From Halomonas sp. PR-M31 (lineage in GTDB: Bacteria > Pseudomonadota > Gammaproteobacteria > Pseudomonadales > Halomonadaceae), in contig NZ_JIBT01000001.1 in NCBI RefSeq assembly GCF_001039575.1, forward strand, positions 62,001-126,000: a stretch of 64,000 nt of DNA. The letters are read 5' to 3'. Positions within the stretch are counted from its first letter, which is position 1. Each line of letters opens with the position of its first letter. The notes beneath the pieces were generated by a model that was not told where the DNA came from, ran no database searches, and saw only the letters and a program-made list of their open reading frames with translations. The translations under genes were made by a program, and so were the position numbers. Positions 45,092 through 54,637 of this stretch are shown in pieces.

Positions 45092-47677
45092 ATGGGCGGT
45101 TTCGAGAACTCGGTTGAGGAAGCTCAGCCTCGAGAATGGGCCTGGCCGTCCCCCGCACCGGGGGATGCGGATTTCGAGCACCTCTCGACCTTGGCCAGCG
45201 ATATTTTCGATGTGTCCTCGGCGTTGCTTTTCCCGGAGAATACGGACTGCAACTGTATGAATCTCCGGCCGGATTTGGAACTGACAGCCTCTGCCCGCAG
45301 GGCACTGTGTTGCTTCGTTGTTGATAGTAACGCGCCACGACTCATTGAGGATACGTTCGAACTATCGGCCTCCGAAGACGCTTTTCCTCTTGACCTGATT
45401 CCACAGGTTCGTTTCTTCGTTGCTTACCCGCTCTATCTGCAGGGCCCTCATCCGGTAGGTGCCCTATGTCTTCTGAACGATGCTCCTCGGGAGTTCGATG
45501 ATCAAGCCTGGCGTTTGTTGCGTGGTTTGGCGCAGCAGGCGGAGGCGCTTTTGCGATTACACGCCCAGTGTCATCAAAAAGCACAGGAACAAGCCCGTAG
45601 TCGCAAGCTCTCGATGCTGTATTACAACGTGTTCGACAGCTGCCGTGAACCCATCTACGTGCGCAATCGCAGCGGTGATTTTCTGGCGGCCAATCGCGCA
45701 AGCTTTGAGCTGGTGGATGAAAAGGCTGGGGTAGAGGATCTGTCCGGGCAGGTGCGTCTAAGTGATTATTTTCCGCCGGAAGTCGTGAAGCGGCTTGAAC
45801 AGGGAGAGCGGGAGGTCATTGAGCATCACGAATCGCGCAGCGTGCTGTTACCGCCCATCAAGGATCGTCAGTTCGAGATCACCATATCACCCTTGATCGA
45901 CGAGCAGGGCGATGTGCGCGGCGTGGTATCCGTGGCCCATGATATCACCGAGGAGCATCGCCAGGCCCTGCTGCTCAAGGTGTTGCATCAGGGCATCACC
46001 GATTATCAGGCGCTGATGTCCGGTGAGCGGCTGTGGGATTTTTTACTTCAGGCCCTGCGCAAGCTGACCCTGAGCGACTATGGTCTGATCGGCGAGGTGA
46101 TCGATCAACAAGGCACCCCGTCCTTGAGGATTCATGCGATCACCGATCTTATCTGGGACGAAGAGTCGCGAGTGCTGATGCAAGGGCTGCGCAGCGGTGA
46201 TGTGCTGCTGTCCAACTCGAAGAGCCTGCTGGGTCGCGTATTTGCCCAGGGTGAAACGGTCGTGACGGATGATCTTTATAGTCAGCCCAAACAAGGCGGC
46301 TTTCCGCCGGACAACCCGCGGCTGCACAACTATCTGGGCGTCCCCATTTATGATGGTGAGGTGCTGATCGGCATGTACGGCATTGCCAATGGTCATCAGG
46401 GTTACGATGAGGCGCTGCTGGAGCGCTTGAAGCCTTTCACGGCGACCTGTGCGCTATTGATCAATCTTTACCGCCAGTTCGCCGAACGCGAACAGGTAAT
46501 GCAAGAACTGGCCCGTGCCCGGGATGAGGCGGAGCGGGCCAGCCAGGCCAAGAGCGAGTTTCTTTCCGGGATGAGTCATGAACTGCGCACGCCCTTGAAC
46601 GCCATTCTGGGATTCGCCCAGCTACTGTTGAACAGTCGTCGATCTCCTCTGGACGAGCGTCAACGGCGACAGGTGGCCCACATTGAAAAAAGCGGCCTTC
46701 ATCTGCTGAATCTGATCAACGAAGTGCTCGATCTATCGCAAATCGAAGCAGGACGACTGCAACTGTCTCTTGAGGCCGTTTCGCTGCAGGTCGTCATTCA
46801 AGATGTCGTCGAAACCCTCTCCGCAACGGCCAGCCAGAGCGACGTCACCATCGAGTTTGACGAATGCACCGAGGATTTGAGGGTGCGCGCCGATTACACC
46901 CGTCTCAAGCAAGTGCTGCTCAATCTGCTTTCCAATGCCATCAAGTACAATTCGCGCCCGGGGCACGTGCATATCCGCTGCCGCCCTCGGCGGGAGATCC
47001 TGCGCGTGATCGTCAGCGATACCGGAACGGGCATTCCCCAGGAGCGTCATGACGAACTCTTCCAGCCGTTCAGTCGACTGGGCGCGGAGCACGGCGCCAT
47101 CGAAGGCACCGGTATCGGTCTTTCTCTGACCAAGAAGCTGGTCGAGCGCATGGCTGGAACCATCGGCGTCGACAGTCGTCACGGTCAAGGCAGCGATTTC
47201 TGGTTCGAGTTGCCATTGGCCTTGGAGGATAAAACGGCCTCGGGTGTTTTAGAAGACTCCAATCAGACCACTTTGAGGTCTCATACACAGCGACGTTGGC
47301 AAGTGCTGTACGTCGAAGACAATCCCGCCAATCAGCGCCTCATGGAGGACATCTTCATCGATTACCCCATGCTCGAGCTGCACGGTGCTGCGAGCGCCGA
47401 GGCAGGCATGAGGCTGTTGCAACGCCAGCCCATTGATCTGATTTTGATGGACATTCATTTGCCGGGAATCGACGGTTACCAAGCCTTGAGCCGGCTGCGT
47501 CAGGACTCGCGCTTCACGGATCTGCCGATCATCGGGTTGTCGGCCAACGCCATGCAGCGCGACGCCCATCGCGATACTGCCATCGAGTTCACGGACTTTC
47601 TGTCCAAACCCCTCGATATTGCAGCGCTGCTCAATGCGATATCGACGGCGCTGCCAGAGAGCTTGGTACTGTCATGA
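45092..47677 (+). CDS. GAF-PAS-GAF hybrid histidine kinase
   Basis: An 861-residue soluble sensor. Order: GAF-like domain (about 25-150), PAS (about 180-290), GAF (about 305-465), HisKA with H496 (MSHELRTPLNAILGF), an HATPase with TGIGLSLTKK, and a C-terminal receiver with D787 (LILMDIHLP). There is no membrane segment, so the signal is intracellular. GGGAG lies upstream of the ATG. Its stop overlaps the REC-EAL gene by four bases, so the pair forms one operon linking sensing to cyclic-di-GMP. Its position between catabolic gene sets does not tell what it senses. Confidence 0.92.
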   Translation: MGGFENSVEEAQPREWAWPSPAPGDADFEHLSTLASDIFDVSSALLFPENTDCNCMNLRPDLELTASARRALCCFVVDSNAPRLIEDTFELSASEDAFPLDLIPQVRFFVAYPLYLQGPHPVGALCLLNDAPREFDDQAWRLLRGLAQQAEALLRLHAQCHQKAQEQARSRKLSMLYYNVFDSCREPIYVRNRSGDFLAANRASFELVDEKAGVEDLSGQVRLSDYFPPEVVKRLEQGEREVIEHHESRSVLLPPIKDRQFEITISPLIDEQGDVRGVVSVAHDITEEHRQALLLKVLHQGITDYQALMSGERLWDFLLQALRKLTLSDYGLIGEVIDQQGTPSLRIHAITDLIWDEESRVLMQGLRSGDVLLSNSKSLLGRVFAQGETVVTDDLYSQPKQGGFPPDNPRLHNYLGVPIYDGEVLIGMYGIANGHQGYDEALLERLKPFTATCALLINLYRQFAEREQVMQELARARDEAERASQAKSEFLSGMSHELRTPLNAILGFAQLLLNSRRSPLDERQRRQVAHIEKSGLHLLNLINEVLDLSQIEAGRLQLSLEAVSLQVVIQDVVETLSATASQSDVTIEFDECTEDLRVRADYTRLKQVLLNLLSNAIKYNSRPGHVHIRCRPRREILRVIVSDTGTGIPQERHDELFQPFSRLGAEHGAIEGTGIGLSLTKKLVERMAGTIGVDSRHGQGSDFWFELPLALEDKTASGVLEDSNQTTLRSHTQRRWQVLYVEDNPANQRLMEDIFIDYPMLELHGAASAEAGMRLLQRQPIDLILMDIHLPGIDGYQALSRLRQDSRFTDLPIIGLSANAMQRDAHRDTAIEFTDFLSKPLDIAALLNAISTALPESLVLS

Positions 47678-49455
47678 AGCTGTCCAACTGTGAGAAAGAA
47701 CTCGTCGGCAAACATGTGCTGATCGTTGACGATCAGCCGGTTAACGTGGAACTGCTGGAAACGCTGCTCGAAGAGCACGGGTTCGAGAACATAGAAGGAT
47801 TGTGCGATCCACGCCGGGTACTCGAGTACTGTCAGCAGCGGCGTCCCGACTTGATTCTGCTGGATATTCGGATGCCATATCTGGATGGTTTTCAAATACT
47901 CGAGCAGCTCGACGCACAATTCGACGAGCAGAGGCCCGCGGTCATCGTACTGACGGCGCAGATCGACGATCAGACCCGCCAACGGGCCTTGAGCATGGGG
48001 GTTCGGGACTTCTTGAGCAAACCCCTGAAGCACGATGAGGTCATTCAGCGACTGAACAATGTGCTGTCGGTGCAACATCGTTATCAATTACGTGATCGGG
48101 AGGCGGAAGTGCTCGAGTTGATGGTGGCCGAACGTACCCGGCAGCTGGAGTATCAGTCGCACTCCGATCCTGTTACCGGCCTGCCCAATCGACGCGCACT
48201 GCTGCAGCATCTCGACGTCCTTGCACGCTCCGGGCGTTCGATCGGGCTGCTGTTCATCGCGTTGGACAGCTTGAATGACATCATTCGCCTGCATGGTTAC
48301 AGCGTCAGCGAGGCGTTGCTATGGGAGTTGGGGGATACGCTGCAACACCACCTCGAGGAAAAGCACTATCTCGGGTTATGGGCCGGTAGCGAGCTATTGA
48401 TCGTTTGGGCGGACGCGCCGGATGACCGGGTCTTGAAGCACTTGGCGCAAAAGGTACATGCCCTGGTGCATACGGATCATCGAGTTGGCGAACTGCTGCT
48501 GCCGCTCAAGGCGCGCATCGGGCTTCATCACGGCGTTGGCGGAGAGCCGGAACGGCTGGTGCAAATGGCGGTGCTGGCGCTGCCGCGTCCGGGAAAATCG
48601 CCAATACAACGCTATACCCGAGAGCTCGAAGCAGCCCAGCAAAAACAGCTCAGTATGCAGCAGGCACTCCATGGGGCGGTATCTCGCGGTGAGTTTTCAC
48701 TCACTTTTCAGCCCAAGGTATCTCTCGCAAGCGGCTGCATCCAGGGAGTCGAGGTCTTGCTGCGTTGGTTTCATCCTCGCCTGGGATGGATGTCTCCGGA
48801 AGAGTTCATTCCTCTCGCCGAGGCTTCCGGCGATATCCTTGGCATAGGGGAATGGGCGCTGGAAGAAGCCATTCTTCAGGCAGCACATTGGTATACCCAA
48901 GGATTGCTCGAGGATGCTTTCGATGTGGCCATCAATGTATCCGTGCGACAGCTGGTGCAAGAGGGATTTGCCGACCAACTGCTGGCGTTGCTGACGGATC
49001 ACGGCTTGCCTCATGAACACCTTTCCCTGGAGATCACCGAATCCGATCTGATGGTGGATGTGGAAACCGCACGGGCGCAGTTACTGAAGCTGTCCCAATC
49101 CGGCGTGCGTATCGCCATCGATGATTTCGGTACCGGCTACTCGTCCCTTGCGTATCTGAAGACGCTGCCGGTATCGGTACTCAAGATCGATCGCGCCTTC
49201 GTGGAAGGGCTGGTAGAAAACGTCGACGACCAGCGTTTGGTCAGCATGATTCTGAGTCTTGCTCACGGCAGTGGTTGTCTGGTCGTGGCGGAGGGCATCG
49301 AGACCCGGGCGCAGGCGAAACTGCTGGCGCAAATGGGCTGCGATCAGGGGCAGGGCTATTTCTACCTGCCGCCGCGAAGCGCCAATGAGCTGATGGCTTG
49401 GTGCCGGACTCAAACGCCTGCCTGTAAACATCTAGGAATTCGGGTAAGCAACTGA
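47674..49455 (+). CDS. Response regulator with degenerate GGDEF and EAL domains
   Basis: A 593-residue protein: receiver (D64 in LILLDIRMP; K in LSKPLK), a diverged GGDEF domain (about 160-320) and an EAL domain (about 335-575). The diguanylate cyclase loop reads WAGSELL instead of GGDEF, so it cannot synthesise cyclic-di-GMP. The EAL domain keeps EVLLRW, NVS, EITES, DDFGTGYSS, KIDR and EGIET, so it is likely an active phosphodiesterase lowering cyclic-di-GMP. The overlap with the hybrid kinase gene makes it the probable output of that kinase. Confidence 0.92.
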   Translation: MKLSNCEKELVGKHVLIVDDQPVNVELLETLLEEHGFENIEGLCDPRRVLEYCQQRRPDLILLDIRMPYLDGFQILEQLDAQFDEQRPAVIVLTAQIDDQTRQRALSMGVRDFLSKPLKHDEVIQRLNNVLSVQHRYQLRDREAEVLELMVAERTRQLEYQSHSDPVTGLPNRRALLQHLDVLARSGRSIGLLFIALDSLNDIIRLHGYSVSEALLWELGDTLQHHLEEKHYLGLWAGSELLIVWADAPDDRVLKHLAQKVHALVHTDHRVGELLLPLKARIGLHHGVGGEPERLVQMAVLALPRPGKSPIQRYTRELEAAQQKQLSMQQALHGAVSRGEFSLTFQPKVSLASGCIQGVEVLLRWFHPRLGWMSPEEFIPLAEASGDILGIGEWALEEAILQAAHWYTQGLLEDAFDVAINVSVRQLVQEGFADQLLALLTDHGLPHEHLSLEITESDLMVDVETARAQLLKLSQSGVRIAIDDFGTGYSSLAYLKTLPVSVLKIDRAFVEGLVENVDDQRLVSMILSLAHGSGCLVVAEGIETRAQAKLLAQMGCDQGQGYFYLPPRSANELMAWCRTQTPACKHLGIRVSN

Positions 49456-49581
49456 AAAATATTATTATTTATTAGGTTATTTGCAAGCGCAATGAGTCCA
49501 TTTACGCTAGTCATTTGCCCTTTGCGCGGCCGCTGTCGATAGTCAAGGTGGACATCAACACAATAACGCAAGGAGCCTGCC

Positions 49582-50789
49582 ATGCAGTTGCCATCATTGA
49601 TCGAGATTCCCAACGGAGAAAAAGTCACCCCTACGTTCTCCATGGTGAGATGAAAAGCCGTCTCGACAAGCTCAGAAAGTACATGGCCGACCAGCAGATC
49701 GATGCGGCGGTTTTCACTTCTTATCACAACATCAACTACTTCAGCGATTTCGTTTACTGTAAGTTCGGTCGCGACTACGGTCTGGTGGTCACCCAGGACT
49801 CGTTCACCACGGTCACCGCCAATATCGACGGCGGGCAGCCTTATCGGCGTAATCGGCTAGGCGATAATATCGTTTACACCGACTGGCAAAAGGATAATTT
49901 CTTCAAGGCCATCAAGCAGCTTTGCGGTAACAGCAAGCGTGTCGGTGTGGAGTATGATCACCTGACCCTGCAGAACCAGCAGAAAATGAAGGATGCATTG
50001 GGTGGCGTCGAGTTCGTCGATATCGGCGTGCCCACCATGAAGATGCGCATGCTCAAGTCTTCTGAAGAGATCGATCTGATCCGCAACGGCGCCCAGGTGG
50101 CGGACGTGGGCGGTGAAGCGATACGTGATGCGATCAAGGCTGGCGTGCCGGAGTACGAAGTCGCTTTGGCGGGCACTCAGGCCATGGTACGCGAGATTGC
50201 CAAGCGCTTTCCCCACGGCGAGCTGATGGATACCTGGGTATGGTTCCAGTCCGGTATCAATACCGACGGCGCTCACAATCCGGTCACCAGTCGCAAGGTG
50301 CAGCCCGGCGACATCCTGAGCTTGAACACCTTCCCCATGATTGCCGGCTATTACACGGCGCTCGAGCGTACGCTGTTCTGTGAGCACGCCTCCGACGAGC
50401 ATCTGCGTATGTGGGAAGTCAACTGCAAGGTTCACGAGCGTGGTCAAGAACTCATCAAACCTGGCGTGCGCTGCTGCGATATCGCTCACGAGCTCAACGA
50501 GATCTTCGCCGAGCACGACCTGCTCAAGTACCGCACCTTCGGTTACGGTCACTCCTTCGGCACCCTGAGCCACTACTATGGCCGCGAAGCGGGTCTAGAG
50601 TTGCGCGAAGACATAGAAACGGTTCTCGAGCCCAACATGGTCGTGTCCATGGAGCCGATGATCATGATTCCGGAAGGTCAGCCTGGCGCCGGTGGCTATC
50701 GCGAGCATGACATCCTGGTAATCCACGAAAACAAGACTGAGAACATCACCGGCTTCCCTTATGGGCCGGAACACAACATCATCAAATAA
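49582..50789 (+). pseudogene. Creatinase, creatine amidinohydrolase (frame broken near 49645)
   Basis: Hydrolyses creatine to sarcosine and urea. The restored protein has 402 residues; Pseudomonas putida creatinase has 403 and shares long stretches such as FTSYHNINYFSDF and ANIDGGQP. Catalytic and substrate residues are present in TDGAHNPVTSRK (His), YYTALERTLF (Glu) and VVSMEPMIMIPEG. This sets it apart from Xaa-Pro peptidases with the same fold. The N-terminus MQLPSLIEIPNGEKVTPTFSM (ATG 49582, AAGGAG upstream) is in a different frame from the rest; one base is needed at codon 22 (49645-49646). A BCCT gene and creatininase gene follow on the same strand. Confidence 0.93.
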
Positions 50790-50799
50790 TCAGTTGTAG

Positions 50800-50826
50800 A
50801 AAGGGGGGGCAATAGCTCCCCTTTTT
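50800..50826 (+). terminator. Terminator or attenuator after creatinase
   Basis: AAAGGGG ... CCCCTTTTT around GGGCAATAGCT. A seven-pair stem with a T-run, 11 bases after the stop. It may reduce, but need not stop, transcription into the BCCT gene. Confidence 0.65.
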
Positions 50827-50897
50827 GTGTGCTCCATTAAAAAAATAACCGGAGCGTTTTCGCAACCAGTGCGAAAACTCGCATGGGAGAGGTAACA

Positions 50898-52628
50898 ATG
50901 TCGAACAACAGCACAGAGCAGAAAGCATCTGCCCAGAATACACAGCCTCATGAAAGCGTGGAGGTTCCTCGATTCACGGGCAAGGATCTTCCGCCGGTTG
51001 GCCGGTTGATTATTCAGTTCGCGCCGCCAATAGCGATCATCGCCCTCATTGCGACGGTGCTGATCAATCCTGATGGTGTGGCCGCCGTCATTTTCGATAT
51101 GCGAAGCTTTGTAACAGGCGGATTTACCTGGATGTTCATCCTGTATTCGCTTTTTGCCGTGGCGGTGTGTGCCTGGCTTGTATTCAGCAAAGTTGGTGGA
51201 AGGGTTCGATTGGGTGGGCCGGATGCAAAATCCGAGCACAGCAATTTTGCCTGGTACTCGATGCTGTTTGCTTGCGGCCAGGGCATCGGGCTGATTTTCT
51301 GGTCGGTGGCAGAGCCGATCATGCTTCGTGATGAAAGTCCTGTCATTCAGTCAACGGCAGGCAATGTCGCCGAAGGTGGTCTCGTCTGGGCGTATTTCCA
51401 TTGGGGCTTCACCGCCTGGGCCATGTATTGCGTCGTGGCGGTGTGTCTTGCCTATTCTCATCACAACTTGGGCAAGACCCTGACCTTTCGCGAGGCCACG
51501 GTGGACATTCTGCCAAAGTGGGCCCAGGGCGGTGCCGGCGTGGTGGTGGAGTTGCTGGCCATCATGGCCACGATACTGGGTTTGGCGACGTCCTTCGGGT
51601 TCGCGGCACTGCAGTTCAGCTCCGGAATCACCTCCTTTACTGGGATTGCGTCGACGCCGGCGGTTTGGTTGATTGTTATCCTTGGATTGGCAGTTCTCAC
51701 CGCGGTCTCGGCCTTTTTCGGTATCAGCAAGGGCATGCGCGTAATCAGCGAAACGAACTCGATCCTCAGCGTCGTTCTGGTCGTTGCTGTTTTTGTGTTT
51801 GGCCCTACGCTATTTATCATTTCCAACGTCACTCAAACCTTTGGCTCTTTCTTTACCAATTTTGTGGCCATGAGCTTCTGGACGGACGCCCCGAGTACCG
51901 CTGAGCCGCTGGCATCCTGGCAGGATAGCTGGAACGGCTGGTGGACCGTATTCATCTGGTGCTGGGTTATTGCCTTTTCACCTTTCGTTGCGGGATTCAT
52001 CGCGCGTATTTCCCGTGGTCGTACCATTCGTGAATTCGTGATTGGAGTGACCGTCGTTCCTTCTCTGATCGTCATGGTGTGGATTGGGGTTCTTGGATCG
52101 GCTGCCATTTTCTACGACGATAACACCGGTCGTGGGATTTCGGCGGCGGTGGGCGAAAACGTTTCCAGCGGACTGTTCGCAATGCTGGAATCGATACCCA
52201 TTGTCGGTAGCCTCCTGCTCGTCGTATCGACCGTATTGGTAGCAACGTACTATGTCACATCGCTGGATGCCGGCACCTACGCGCTATCAGATTTCGTATC
52301 CTCACCGAAGAAGTCAGGGGCGTGGTTTCGAGTGGTGCTGGTGGCCAGTATTGCCGCCGTCGCGACACTATTGCTGACCGTGGGGGGAAGCGCCGTGGTC
52401 GATACGGTGCAGACCGGTACCATTATTGGGGCGTTCCCCTTCTCCATTGTCATCATGCTCATGATCGCCAATATGATCAGGCGGCTCTTGAAGAGGGACC
52501 GGTCGACCAAGCAGCTGGAAAGGGCGGTCAACGATCCGGATCCCAACGTCAAGTTGCACGTGGATGACAACGGTGAAGTGCAGGCAGCCCAGAACACGGC
52601 AAATCCGAATGGATTGGCGTCTCGATAA
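50898..52628 (+). CDS. BCCT-family transporter between creatinase and creatininase
   Basis: A 576-residue transporter with 12 predicted spans; span 8 reads NGWWTVFIWCWVIAFSPF and is followed by IARISRGRTIREF. The C-terminal 65 residues are hydrophilic, as in osmoregulated BCCT proteins. ATG 50898 has GGGAGAGG upstream. It lies 108 bases after creatinase and 35 bases before creatininase, so creatine or creatinine is the best substrate guess: both are zwitterionic or neutral guanidines of similar size to betaine. No experiment known to me supports this for a BCCT protein, so it remains inference. Confidence 0.9.
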   Translation: MSNNSTEQKASAQNTQPHESVEVPRFTGKDLPPVGRLIIQFAPPIAIIALIATVLINPDGVAAVIFDMRSFVTGGFTWMFILYSLFAVAVCAWLVFSKVGGRVRLGGPDAKSEHSNFAWYSMLFACGQGIGLIFWSVAEPIMLRDESPVIQSTAGNVAEGGLVWAYFHWGFTAWAMYCVVAVCLAYSHHNLGKTLTFREATVDILPKWAQGGAGVVVELLAIMATILGLATSFGFAALQFSSGITSFTGIASTPAVWLIVILGLAVLTAVSAFFGISKGMRVISETNSILSVVLVVAVFVFGPTLFIISNVTQTFGSFFTNFVAMSFWTDAPSTAEPLASWQDSWNGWWTVFIWCWVIAFSPFVAGFIARISRGRTIREFVIGVTVVPSLIVMVWIGVLGSAAIFYDDNTGRGISAAVGENVSSGLFAMLESIPIVGSLLLVVSTVLVATYYVTSLDAGTYALSDFVSSPKKSGAWFRVVLVASIAAVATLLLTVGGSAVVDTVQTGTIIGAFPFSIVIMLMIANMIRRLLKRDRSTKQLERAVNDPDPNVKLHVDDNGEVQAAQNTANPNGLASR

Positions 52629-52663
52629 CAGATTGAAACCAATAGGTATCGAGGTTAGTTGCA

Positions 52664-53422
52664 ATGAAAAATGTCAAGATTGAAAACCTGGACTGGGTGT
52701 CCTACAAGGAAAAGACGGAGAAGGGGCAGTGTCGAATCATCCTGCCAATCGGTGCGATCGAGCAGCATGGCCCGCACATGTCCCTAAACCCGGACGTGTT
52801 GATACCCAGTCATATTGCCGAGCAGGTGGCACAAAAAAGCGACAACATGCTGGTGGCGCCGGCCATCAGCTATGGCTATAAATCTCAGGTGAAATCCGGT
52901 GGCGGCAACTTCTTCCCGGGCACGACCTGCGTCTCGGGAAGTTCTCTAGAACAGTATGTCTATGACGTATTGCTGGCCTATGTGAATCATGGCAATCGTG
53001 AGTTTGTCCTGATCAACGGCCACTTCGAGAACTCCATGTTCCTGTGCGAGGCTGCCGACAAGCTGGTCAAGCACTGCGAGCTACGCAACCTGGAAGTGAA
53101 GGTCTACCTGCTTTCCTACTGGGATTTCATCAGCGAAAACACCATCGCCAAGGTGTTTCCCGATGGGTTCACCGGCTGGGCCGTGGAGCATGGCGGCATT
53201 CTGGAAACCTCCATCATGCTCGAGCTTCATCCAGAGCTTGTGGACATGGACAAGGCGGTACACGTCGAGCCCGCCACGTTCCCGCCTTTTGATGTGTTTC
53301 CATCCGATCCGAGCTGGGTGGCAGAGAGTGGAACGCTCTCTTCACCGGTAGATGCCACCGCTGAAAAAGGGCGCTGGATACTGGATGAGTGTATTGAGGG
53401 AATTTCTAGGCAACTGACATAA
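52664..53422 (+). CDS. crnA: Creatininase, creatinine amidohydrolase
   Basis: A 252-residue zinc or manganese amidohydrolase that opens creatinine to creatine. The metal motifs are visible: GAIEQHGPHMSLNPDVLIP (Glu, His, Asp) near residue 29, INGHFENS near 117 and VEHGGILETS near 174. Length fits the family (about 260). Related proteins act on other cyclic amides such as mycofactocin precursors, but a creatinase gene two genes upstream supports creatinine. It is 35 bases after the BCCT gene, and converges with a LysR gene. Confidence 0.9.
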   Translation: MKNVKIENLDWVSYKEKTEKGQCRIILPIGAIEQHGPHMSLNPDVLIPSHIAEQVAQKSDNMLVAPAISYGYKSQVKSGGGNFFPGTTCVSGSSLEQYVYDVLLAYVNHGNREFVLINGHFENSMFLCEAADKLVKHCELRNLEVKVYLLSYWDFISENTIAKVFPDGFTGWAVEHGGILETSIMLELHPELVDMDKAVHVEPATFPPFDVFPSDPSWVAESGTLSSPVDATAEKGRWILDECIEGISRQLT

Positions 53423-53457
53423 GGGCCCGGCGGCCACGGCTAATGAGGTATCGTCAA

Positions 53458-54342
53458 TCACAGAGTCTCGTAGCGACTCTGCTCCAGATTGGCGATGCCT
53501 GTTCTAATGAAGTCCAGGGCGCGGCGGGCGGCGGCACCCAAGCGCTCATTTTCGTAATAGACGCCGATGCAGACATCGTCTAGTTTTGGTAGCTGTGCGC
53601 TTTGCTCCAAGCTGGTCAGTTGGGTGGGAATGGTGGAACGTGCCATCACGGTGATACCCAACCCGGCCTCTACCGCTGAAAGTAGTCCTAACAGACTCGG
53701 ACTGGTGTAAACCATCCTGTGCGGTTTGTCATGAGCGTTTAGGACTTCTTCGATGATGCTGCGATAGACACACCCCTGAGGATAGCTGACCACGGGGATG
53801 TTCTCTTCATGTGACAGCAGATAATTGCGTGCCATGACCCATTCTAGGGGCTCAATGCGATAGTCTCGCCGGTCGCGCTGCTCGTTTTCTTTGACCTTTT
53901 CCATGATCAGCACGATGTCGTAAAAGTGCTGTTGATAGCGCTGCTGAATGGCCTTGCTGATGTCACAGTCCACTTCGACTGCAATATTGGGATAAATTTT
54001 GGTGAAGCTTCGCAGCACCTTGGTCAGAAACGCCAGCTCAAAATCGTTGGGTATGCCGATTCGAACCTTCCCCGAGACACCTTCACCTTTTATCTTGTGA
54101 ATGATTTCATCGTTGATCTCGAGCATTTGCTTGGCCGAGGCATACAGGTATTCACCGTCAGCGGTCAACGCCAGGCTGGTACCCCGTAGGAAAAGCCGCG
54201 TGTCGAGTATTTCTTCGAGTTTCTTGACTTGCAGGCTGATGGCGGGCTGAGAGCGCCCCAACAACTCCCCTGCACTGGTAAAGCCTCCCAAGTCCTTGAT
54301 GGTGACAAAAGTTCTCAAAAGATCCGTAGGTATGTTTTTCAT
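53458..54342 (-). CDS. LysR-family regulator of the creatinine/SSF region
   Basis: A 294-residue LysR protein with the DNA-binding domain at about residues 3-62 (GGFTSAGELLGRSQPAISLQVKKLEE) and a substrate domain. It converges with creatininase and is divergent from the small subunit/SSF gene pair across 172 bases. It may control the symporter, the creatinine genes or both. The effector is not evident from sequence. Confidence 0.9.
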   Translation of the reverse strand: MKNIPTDLLRTFVTIKDLGGFTSAGELLGRSQPAISLQVKKLEEILDTRLFLRGTSLALTADGEYLYASAKQMLEINDEIIHKIKGEGVSGKVRIGIPNDFELAFLTKVLRSFTKIYPNIAVEVDCDISKAIQQRYQQHFYDIVLIMEKVKENEQRDRRDYRIEPLEWVMARNYLLSHEENIPVVSYPQGCVYRSIIEEVLNAHDKPHRMVYTSPSLLGLLSAVEAGLGITVMARSTIPTQLTSLEQSAQLPKLDDVCIGVYYENERLGAAARRALDFIRTGIANLEQSRYETL

Positions 54343-54514
54343 TATTATCCCTCCCTATTGGCATGCATGATGACGGCATTAGCCTTATAAATTGGTTTCC
54401 CTTACCTCGCTGCCATAACGTCAATTATCACAATGGTATTCGTTGCAACTCCACTGACTCGAGAAGCAAAGACATTCCTGTCTCAACAAGTTCAATCACA
54501 AGAGGATTTGGTTC

Positions 54515-54637
54515 ATGGATTCCTGGGTATTATCTACCTTCCTGGTATTGACCATCTACATGTTAGTACATGCCGGTGCCGCCTATGTGCGCCGGGAGCT
54601 CAAGCGCAAACAACAACAGCAAGAGAGGCAATCGTGA
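54515..54637 (+). CDS. Putative transporter small subunit, 40 residues
   Basis: A short open frame starting MDSWVLSTFLVLTIYMLVHAGAAY, then a basic tail with R-R-E-L-K-R-K and four glutamines. One hydrophobic membrane segment covers about residues 4-26. The stop TGA overlaps the ATG of the SSF symporter by one base (TGATG), so they are coupled. Genes for peptides of about 40 residues directly before SSF-type symporters are known as a putative transporter small subunit, likely a partner of the large protein. Because it is so short it is easily missed. Confidence 0.75.
   Translation: MDSWVLSTFLVLTIYMLVHAGAAYVRRELKRKQQQQERQS

Noticed and set aside
54433-54636. Longer N-terminus for the SSF symporter
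   Set aside because: The added residues overlap the small-subunit gene, resemble nothing, and lack a ribosome site; ATG 54637 fits the family.
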